NCBI GenBank assembly: GCA_016987375.1 | Contig: PJRA01000353.1 | Location: forward strand, 827,931 to 842,908 | Reading direction: 5' to 3' | Origin: Brachionus koreanus | Lineage: Eukaryota > Rotifera > Eurotatoria > Ploima > Brachionidae | DNA length: 14,978 bases | Shown: piece by piece, positions 8,280 to 14,978 of the stretch | Layout of the letters: every line of letters starts with the position of its first letter | Numbering within the stretch: position 1 is the first letter of the stretch | Notes under the pieces: model-generated | Told to the model about the DNA's origin: nothing | Seen by the model: the letters and a program-made list of their open reading frames with translations, nothing else | Databases searched by the model: none | Position numbers and translations under genes: made by a program

Positions 8280-9910
8280 ATGAGACTGACAATTTTTTTA
8301 CTAGTTGCTTATCAGCTTTTAATATGTCAAGGTAAAATGACCTTAAAATTTTAATTCAAAATTTAAGCTTTAAAAAGGTGGAAAATGTTTTCAAGAACAG
8401 CCACTTTGTCTAACTGTTAATTTAACAACTTTATTGAATGTTTGCAAAAGCTTTTTCAAAGTTCCATGTCCTAAAACATGTGGAGTGTGCGCTGGTAGAT
8501 AAAATGCCTATTTTTTGTGTAGACAATACCTAATTTTTTTCTAATTTAGCTGATCGTGTTAAACTAAATTTTTTGGATTCAATCGATCCAAATACTGAGC
8601 ATAGAATTGGCATTAACGAGGCCCAAATTTTCCTACGTGATGTCAACATAACCTTGGACGAGGCTCTTGTGACAGAAATTAATGGTAGTTGTAACAAAAA
8701 ATTGTTTTAAAAATAAAATTTTTTGTTTTAAGAGCTTTTAATGGATTCGAAAGCAATTTTGACTGACATGTACAATCATTTTGATTTGGACAAAAATGAG
8801 GTTTTAAATCTTACTGAAGTTTTTAAAGGCTTTGCTAGCATGCTTGAAATGATGGGTGTAAAAATAAAGACTGAATTTAAAGAAAGCGTGTCAAGCATCG
8901 CTGAAATGATCAGAATTTCAAATTCTGGCGAAACTTTTTTACCAAAATGTAAAAAAAAAAATTTTTTTTTAAAAATAAATTTGATTTTTTTTTAAAGTAA
9001 GTACCTTGTTAAATATAATAATGAAACAGTTCGACACATATCCGCATGGATTGATTAGCCTTAACCGAGTCCAGAACATGACAAATGGATTCTTTAATCT
9101 TGAAAGAGTTGTTGTAGCTCATCAATTAAGTTATTAAAAAATATAAAAAAAAAAATTTTTATTCATAATTATTTTTAGTCTACTCAATAAATATAAAAGT
9201 GCTGACTTATTATCTGCTAACATATATGGATATTGATAATGATGGCTTTGTTGGCCAAGCCGAGTACACATATGCAATTTTGAATGCTGTGAGAAATTTT
9301 AATGTAACTTTGAGTCAAAAAGCTGAAGAGAATCTTGTTGTCTATTTTGACATATACCAATCTTCAGTGGAGTCCATTATGAACAAATATGGCATAAAAG
9401 AATCAGGATTACGTAAGTTTAAACTTTTTGCATAATTTGTTTGAATGAAAAAAACTATAAGGAGATTACTATCTAGTCGAAGGAATGATTTTGTCCGAGT
9501 ATGAGGATCGTCCATTTGTAAATTTAGTGATTCCGATACATGAATCAGTGCAGTCTGTGCAAAAAATGGATCAAAAACAAGTCCCTAGATATGTGAGATC
9601 TTCGGCAAACACAATTCCTCCTAGAAAGCTAACAGCGCTAAGCATTATTGAAGTTTTGTTCGGTGCTGCTGACAAGAACAGAGATGGAATTATTGATGTG
9701 TCCGAGTTTGCTTTTTTCACTGTCAATTCACTTCCTAAACAATACCGTCTAAGTGATATGAACGAATCACTCAAGGTGCTTAAGCTCTATGATGACAATA
9801 ATGATGATAGACTAAATGCACAAGAATTTAAGCAACTCTTTCGCCCAGTATCAAACATACAAGCAATTCTGAATACTGCAGTACCAGCCATTGCTCGTCT
9901 AATTAATTAG
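8280..9910 (+). CDS. Secreted ShKT-domain protein with six EF-hand-like repeats, seven exons
   Basis: Exons are 8280-8331, 8378-8494, 8550-8684, 8733-8948, 8998-9129, 9179-9412 and 9477-9910. Introns are 48-64 nt apart from the first (46 nt), all GT...AG and all in phase 1, giving 439 residues. Residues 1-17 form a signal peptide (MRLTIFLLVAYQLLICQ), so the product enters the secretory pathway. Residues 21-55 are a ShKT domain with six cysteines (21, 28, 40, 48, 52, 55) and the typical CPKTCGVC end. Six 12-residue calcium loops follow: 69-80 (degenerate), 119-130 (no Gly at position 6), 186-197 (Arg at 12, probably dead), 235-246 (canonical DIDNDG), 361-372 (canonical DKNRDG) and 401-412 (Asp at 6). 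There is no C-terminal ER-retention signal. ShKT modules occur in animal secreted enzymes, matrix proteins and venoms; the function here is unknown, and calcium-dependent binding outside cells is an inference. Confidence 0.9.
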
Positions 9911-9970
9911 AATTTTTTTCCATTTATTATAGAATTTTATTTTAAATGTTTTGTCTTTATAAAATGAAAA

Positions 9971-9976
9971 AATAAA
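9971..9976 (+). terminator. Polyadenylation signal AATAAA of the ShKT/EF-hand gene
   Basis: AATAAA lies about 60 nt after the TAG stop at 9908-9910, followed within 25 nt by a T/G-rich stretch as expected for a cleavage site downstream element. Confidence 0.6.
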
Positions 9977-10660
9977 AATCCATCTTTTTTTTGTTGCAAT
10001 TGCTTTAATATATCAATTTGTTTTGAATCTTTAAAATACACGAATTAGAATTTAAAGAAAAAAATTTTGCTTAGTTTATTGAATACAAATAAAATATAAT
10101 TGGCACAATTGATGACATACATAGTTAAATATGAAAAATATTTTTAGATTAAATGCATAAAATTTTCATCATATTCTATCAAAATATTTTGGAATGATCC
10201 AATCATGAAAAAATCAGACTTGTTAATAAGTCACAGTTTTAAGTCAAAGTCAAAAAAATTAAGTTAAAGTTATTACTTGACAAGTCTGGTCTGGAAAAAT
10301 CTGGAAAAAATTAAAATTATTAAAATTTTCATCTTTATGTTTCATTTTTTAAATCATTAATGTATAACTATTTGCGTAAACAGACCATCCCTTTTGTTTT
10401 CGTTATTTTAATTTGAAAATGATAAAATTCAGATTCTTCTTGTTTATTGAACACAAGGAGCTGCAAGACGATTACCCCTTTATCCCGATATCATAATCAT
10501 CAATTTTGTCTTTCTGATTATGAAGTAAAAAGTACTAATAGTCAGAACTTTAATTATACTGTGGCAAATAAGTATCATGCATATGTAGTAACTAACTCAA
10601 TTTTTCTAAAATCAAATAAATTTTTTTTTTAATTTTTGTAATGTTTACATTAGTACTCTT
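9977..10660. other. AT-rich intergenic DNA, no supported gene
   Basis: It contains a 9-bp inverted pair (CAGACTTGT at 10215-10223 with its complement at 10280-10288) around AAGTCAAAGTC repeats. A short frame at 10447-10632 has no ATG and no family resemblance. Confidence 0.4.
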
Positions 10661-10790
10661 GGGCCGGTCTATCCGATCTCTTCGTTAGACGTTTAGGAGC
10701 AGTTATTTATGCTTCATTCTAGCTTAAACGCTCAGGGGTTAGTAAGTCAACTAATCCAGTGATATCGACAGAGATGTCGCTTTATCACAA
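10661..10790. other. GC-richer structured segment, possible ncRNA or mobile-element fragment
   Basis: This block is clearly less AT-rich than both flanks. At 10759-10788 it forms a hairpin in which GTGATA pairs with TATCAC, and CGACA pairs with TGTCG around a GAGA (GNRA-type) tetraloop. Another imperfect stem, GTCTA...TAGAC, lies near 10667-10690. No tRNA, snRNA or known ribozyme core is recognised. On the minus strand the block runs into an A-tract (10630-10619), as the 3' end of a short retroelement would. Confidence 0.3.
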
Positions 10791-10857
10791 TTATCTTAAT
10801 TTTTATTAAAATAAATCGGAAATTATTTTAAAAAATTGAAAAATTAAGCTTAGTAGC

Positions 10858-11906
10858 CAAAAGACAAGTCCCATCTCTCTCCTCAGTTGCTTAGCCAAAT
10901 GGCTCGAAAAAATTTGTAACTAGAAAATATGGGACAGAAACCTCTAAAACTCTACCAGCTTGTCAGTCTGGCTTCAGAAAATCGAAAAGCATTCAAGACA
11001 ATATACTTTATTTTAAATCACATCATCACACAAAATTAAAAGAATACAATCTTCATCCAATATTTCTCCGGTGGATTGAAAACTTTTTGACAAATCGTTC
11101 TTTTAGAGTCAGTTATAATGGCGAAACCTCAACCAACAAGTTTATCAACTGTGGAGGCCCTCAATTTTTCAACACTGTTTCTCCTAGTGTCAAAATAGCT
11201 CTGTTTGCAGATGACCTGTGTATTTGGGTATCCAATGCTAGTAAGAGAGATGTTCAAGTGATTCTTCAAAAGGCAGTAAACAATGGGGATTTAAAATCAA
11301 CGAAAAAAAACCTGCTATACAACATTATGGGCTTCCGAATAACTACGAGAAAACATGTGGAATGAAAATAAAGATCAGGAACTCCCAAATTCCTCTTGAG
11401 TCAAATCCAACATTCCTTGGCATAAAATTAGACTGCAAAATCAATCACAAAGAATATTTGAAGGTTATGAATTAAAAACAAATTACGAAAGTCAACCTAA
11501 TCAGAAAAATTAAAAGCTTTAAGTGGGGATTGTCGTTCAAAATCATATTTCACTCATTAGATCATTATTCGAATATTGTTTTGTAATTCTTCAGTCCAGT
11601 ACTCAGAAAACAAAGTCTGAAATTCAAAAAATGCAAATTCGGATTTTAAGAATCACCAAATATTTCCCATTAAAAACAAGTTTCAAAACAATTCAAAAAG
11701 AGCTAAGAATCGACATGATTGATGATTGAGCTGCCAATCTTTTTTCAAATTTTATCACCTCCAAGAAAAACTATGAATTAAAAGCCAAACAGATCCAGAA
11801 TTTTATTCTTCAAAGCTCCAACAGAAAAAACCTGAAGTACAAAACTCTTTTGAACTCAATCCTAATCACATCAAACTGTGAAAAATGTATCTTTATTTCG
11901 GTTTAA
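10858..11906 (+). pseudogene. Decayed reverse transcriptase of a CR1/Jockey-like LINE
   Basis: Several plus-strand frames together trace a non-LTR reverse transcriptase. The PISLLSCLAKWLEKI block is at about 10870 and SGFRKSKSIQDNILYF at about 10970. Then LHPIFLRWIENFLTNRSF appears at about 11050, the catalytic FADD box at 11204-11215, PTFLGIKLD at about 11410, and SLIRSLFEYCFVIL with ILRITKYFPLKTS at 11540-11690. The last frame reads to a TAA at 11904-11906 with one in-frame TGA (11727-11729). The motif A segment with its catalytic Asp is deleted between about 11015 and 11032, the GVPQGS motif is degraded to GGPQFF, and the stretch before FADD is collapsed. With several frameshifts it cannot encode an active enzyme. 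Confidence 0.85.
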
Positions 11907-12051
11907 TTACTATTTAATTCTGATCGAATTTTTTTCTCAAACAATTAAAAAAAAATTAACCAAAGTAAACTTAACTTCAAATTTCATTTTAAAATTTTTC
12001 GTTTATTCAAATATGTTAAATTAAATTTAAATTTTTATTTTAGTTCAAAAA

Positions 12052-13378
12052 ATGAGAATTTCATTTGAAGATGTGAATCAATTTTTAGAACTCAAGTTTG
12101 GATTGATTTGTTTGATCTCAAAGTCATTCTATCGTTTTACTGTTTTAGTATAACTGAGCGTCATGAAGAAATCAATGAATTTCTGGAATCTCTCATGCTC
12201 TCAAGTCTTGATTGTAACCAAGAAAACTCAACAATTGATTATGATGTTGACTATTTTATGATCTATGAACAAAATTCTCAAGTCTTTTTTAATAGAATTC
12301 GAAATTTTATATTTCAAATGATTCATTTTCCATTAAAAATATCCAGTTAGTCAAATTAAATTTAAAATAAAAATTATTTTAATATTTTTCAATATCAGAT
12401 TTCACAGACTCGGTGGGAAATTTCTTGTATTCAATTATCATTCTAACTCATAAAATAAACAGGTAAAAATTTATTTTTTAAGTCAAAAATTATTTAATAA
12501 TTATTTTTAATAATTAAATAGTCTTGTGAATGATGAAGAAATTAGTAATTATAGTTTAGAGATGAGTTTTTATTTTAGTGAAATTTTGACCGAACTGATA
12601 AACACACTAGTAGTTTTTGGAAATTGGAAAAAATTGCCCAATAGCTACTTGGACTCGAAGTGCTTAATAAAAGAGGTGATTTGAAAACTTAAAAATGACA
12701 AAAAATTTTCAAATTGGATAGAAAGCGTTTGGAGAAAATGTACATGCCTTGGGATTTCATGCAATTATTTCGGCTCAAAATTTGATTTTATACTTGATTT
12801 ATTTATTGTGCAAAAAAATATCACCATGTCAAAATTCATCACCTGCAACAGATCTGGATTTTTGTTGTTTAAGTAAACATGACAACGAAGAAACTAGTCC
12901 TTTTAACCAGACAATTCTTTTGTTTATTAATAACCTTTTTCAATTGAGTTTACATAACTTCAATAAAGTAATTTATATTAAAAGATAAGTGGAAATTAAA
13001 TTTTTGCTTGTAAGATAATAACAGACGTTGAAAGTTTACACGAAAATTATCAAGATTTGAGCTGTGAATGCGTAAATAAATGCTGGTATTTTGTGTATAG
13101 AATTTGCCATCTTTTTGAAAAAGACTGCCAAAAAATTCAATATGTTAGATTTAAATGTCTGCTTGATAGCTTAATTATCTTTTAAATTTTAGCTATTTTG
13201 GACATCACTTAGCCGTTTGATCAAAGGTTACAAGTGTTGTAATAGTGACGGTGAAGTCTGTGACCAAGTTTGCGATAATAACAAACTAATTCTTGTAGAA
13301 AAAGAAAAAATTGACCATTATAGCCATTTTACATTTTTGTTGACTTACCGAATTTCATCCGTTATTAAAAACATATCG
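12052..13378 (+). CDS. MMS22L: Probable MMS22L (replication-fork repair protein), seven exons, 3'-incomplete
   Basis: MMS22L partners TONSL to load RAD51 at stalled replication forks in the nucleus. Exons are 12052-12095, 12149-12345, 12399-12462, 12522-12675, 12722-12967, 13015-13143 and 13193-13378, with introns of 46-59 nt. Phases join throughout to give 340 open codons. The call rests on order-preserved resemblance to the N-terminal third of animal MMS22L as I know it: SFEDVNQFLEL, RIRNFIFQMI, EILTELINTLVVFGNWKKLP, a long hydrophobic helix (HAIISAQNLILYLIYLL), NLFQLSLHNFNK, CVNKCWYFVYRICHLFE, FWTSLSRLIK. Similarity is low overall. The ATG at 12052 omits about 70 residues present in human MMS22L, so an upstream exon may lie before the LINE remnant. 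Exon 7 ends in a strong donor (GTGAGT), but no later exon is found. Confidence 0.65.
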
Positions 13379-13424
13379 GTGAGTTAAAACATTTAATTTC
13401 ATTTAATTTTTTTTTGTTCATATG

Positions 13425-14085
13425 TTTTTTTTTTTCCTTTTTTTTCACTCCTTGTGGACCACTAATTTTGCTCTCCACTCAAATCTCTATTTAAACTTTA
13501 CCCTTGCTTCACCCCATGTCATTCCCATTCCAGCTCTTTCATGATTTTCGCCTGCCTTGCGTTGTCCATTGCAGGGCTCTTTTTATTATTCGATTTTCTT
13601 CCATCCTAAGTATATGTCTTAGCCTCCTAAATCTATTGATTTTGTTCTTTTTGCACAGGCTCATTGATTCCGAATTTGTTCTTTTGTCATTTGTTAGTGT
13701 ATTAAGTCAGTTTATTTTTTGGATTCTCCTTAAGCTACACGTGTGCAAAGTATTAACACTGTGTTAGTTTCAGACATCCCTCAACATTTATTACGATGCA
13801 TTAGCGTTGTTTTCACTTTACTATCAATAGTATGGCTTATTGTATAGCTGTTTTATTGCTGTAGCTTGTAGATTTCCATGCTGGTTAAAGTCTTGAAAAG
13901 GCACTTTTTGCTTTTGACAGTCTATTCTCAATGTCTTTGTGTGTTCCCATATTCGTGCTGATAATGCTTCCTAGATATGTGAAGTCTGTAAAGCTCTCAA
14001 CTTCTCACATTACTTGGGTTTTGTTCCCGTTCATTTCAAGTCAAGTTGGTTTAGCATTATTCACAAGATCTTGAGTTTTCAGGTG
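13425..14085 (-). mobile_element. 5'-truncated RTE-like LINE 3' end with poly-A tail
   Basis: On the minus strand this segment encodes the C-terminal part of an RTE-like endonuclease/reverse transcriptase: EVESFTDFTYLGSIIS, KDIENRLSKAKSAFSRL, a SVLLYGCETW-type block, RRLRHILRMEENRIIKRAL and GMTWGEARVKF. It ends in a stop at 13447-13445 followed at once by an A-rich tail (13444-13425). It has several in-frame stops and frame changes, so it is a dead copy. It sits just after the exon 7 donor of the MMS22L-like gene, in opposite orientation, and is thus probably intronic. No target-site duplication could be identified. Confidence 0.8.
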
Positions 14086-14900
14086 TATAAAAGCTTCTGT
14101 ATTTGCTATTGTTGATAGATGGAAATAAGAAATTTTTAAAATTTTTTTTTATTTTTTAGTAAAAGAATATGGCTTATTTTTTAACTAAATAACTAAATAA
14201 AATCCTCATTTTCGGAAAAAAAAAATATTTTTTAATTTCTGTTCTTGTCATTCAAAGTTACACTTTATTAGCAATAAAATTTACATTACAGGTATTTTAA
14301 ATTAATCTCACGCAACTGAAGAACTTTTTTGTAAATCGATTTGAAAATTTTTTTTCTCTATTTTGCTTTTGATTTTTAAATTAGGCTTCATTTTTTTTAC
14401 TAATACCCAAATAATAAATTAAATAAAATTTTTCCAAAGTTTTGTCTTCTTGATAATGCTTACCTATTTTTCATTTGTTGATATTAGGATTTTTGATTAA
14501 AAAAAACACTAGTGTTAATTTACGCTTACTTAATTAAAATTATTATTTTAAAAATTTAATCATTTATTTATTACTTAATTTTTATAATTTATTTTTCTAT
14601 ATTGATCATCGCCGTTTGGCGTTTATTCAATTAAATAAAAAAAATAAAAAATATTAATGCACTATGGATGCGTAAAACTAAATAAATAACACTATGCAAA
14701 TATCATCTGCTTTGAATCTTATAAGAAATTGGTTAATTCTTATCAAAAGATTTTATACTTTACTTATCATTATCTTAATATTGACATCTAATGGCCTCAA
14801 AAACTTTGTATCAGCAAATATTAGTTCAGGCCTAAGCATTAGAATTAATAAAATAAAATTTAAAAATTGATAAAATAAAATAAAAAGCTTAATTTATTTT
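14086..14900. other. AT-rich DNA, no supported gene
   Basis: If the MMS22L-like gene is intact, this is more of its long seventh intron. A small perfect hairpin CGCC-GTTT-GGCG is found at about 14610-14621. No exon with conserved content is visible. Confidence 0.4.
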
Positions 14901-14978
14901 AGTGTTAGGGACCCTCAGTCACGGTCACTGTCCCGCTAAAACATGGTGATGGCCGTTTTGATGGCCGTGTACAAAAAT
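14901..14978. other. GC-richer structured segment cut by the window edge
   Basis: An imperfect hairpin pairs GGGAC (14908-14912) with GTCCC (14930-14934), extended by TTA/TAA beyond a two-base bulge. It is followed by two direct copies of GATGGCCGT (14948-14956, 14960-14968; 12-bp period). Base composition contrasts sharply with the AT-rich flank. It could be the end of a mobile element or a small RNA gene; I do not recognise it. Confidence 0.3.

Noticed and set aside
9571..9774. 67-codon minus-strand frame
   Set aside because: It is antisense to the last EF-hand exon, whose canonical loops show the plus strand is the coding one.
14610..14621. CGCC-GTTT-GGCG hairpin as a histone mRNA 3' stem-loop
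   Set aside because: The histone element has a six-base-pair stem with a conserved sequence and loop. This one is only four base pairs, and there is no histone gene nearby.
1..14978. CRISPR arrays, bacterial operons or prophage-like systems
   Set aside because: Spliceosomal introns, U2 snRNA, MED18 and LINE remnants show this is animal nuclear DNA, and no regularly spaced short repeats are present.

Overview
The window reads as nuclear DNA of a small invertebrate animal with a very AT-rich, compact genome. Three intron-containing genes have introns of only about 46-64 nt with GT...AG ends. There is a canonical metazoan-type U2 snRNA, a Mediator subunit gene, a probable MMS22L gene and a secreted protein with a ShKT domain, which is an animal extracellular module. 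A monogonont rotifer or a similarly AT-rich invertebrate would fit, but nothing here fixes the taxon.

Layout. At 1-600 (minus strand) lies the 5' part of an APE-type non-LTR retrotransposon headed by a tRNA-like sequence. At 773-1214 a 213-bp unit is repeated in tandem, and each copy holds a long-armed inverted repeat. At 1755-2135 (minus) is an unrecognised single-exon ORF. At 3025-3060 (minus) an Sm-like site is followed by a hairpin, resembling a snRNA or SL-RNA 3' end. At 4155-4343 (minus) is an intact-looking U2 snRNA gene, and its 3' end plus downstream box is duplicated at 3647-3731. At 4700-5479 (minus) is a four-exon MED18 gene. At about 6050-6500 (minus) and 10858-11906 (plus) are decayed CR1/Jockey-like reverse transcriptase remnants. 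At 8280-9910 (plus) a seven-exon gene encodes a secreted protein with a signal peptide, one ShKT domain and six EF-hand-like loops. At 12052-13378 (plus) are seven exons of a probable MMS22L homologue. Its following intron contains a decayed RTE-like LINE 3' end (13425-14085, minus), and no further exon is seen before the window ends. A short GC-richer structured segment sits at the right edge.

The genes are unrelated housekeeping functions (splicing RNA, transcription, replication repair) plus one secreted calcium-binding protein; they do not form one system. The most interesting items are the ShKT/EF-hand protein with all introns in phase 1 (and a possible short ShKT-only product by intron retention), the tRNA-headed LINE, the snRNA-like element at 3025-3060, and the tandem hairpin unit. 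Exon structures were deduced by eye from reading-frame continuity and family resemblance, with no transcript data.
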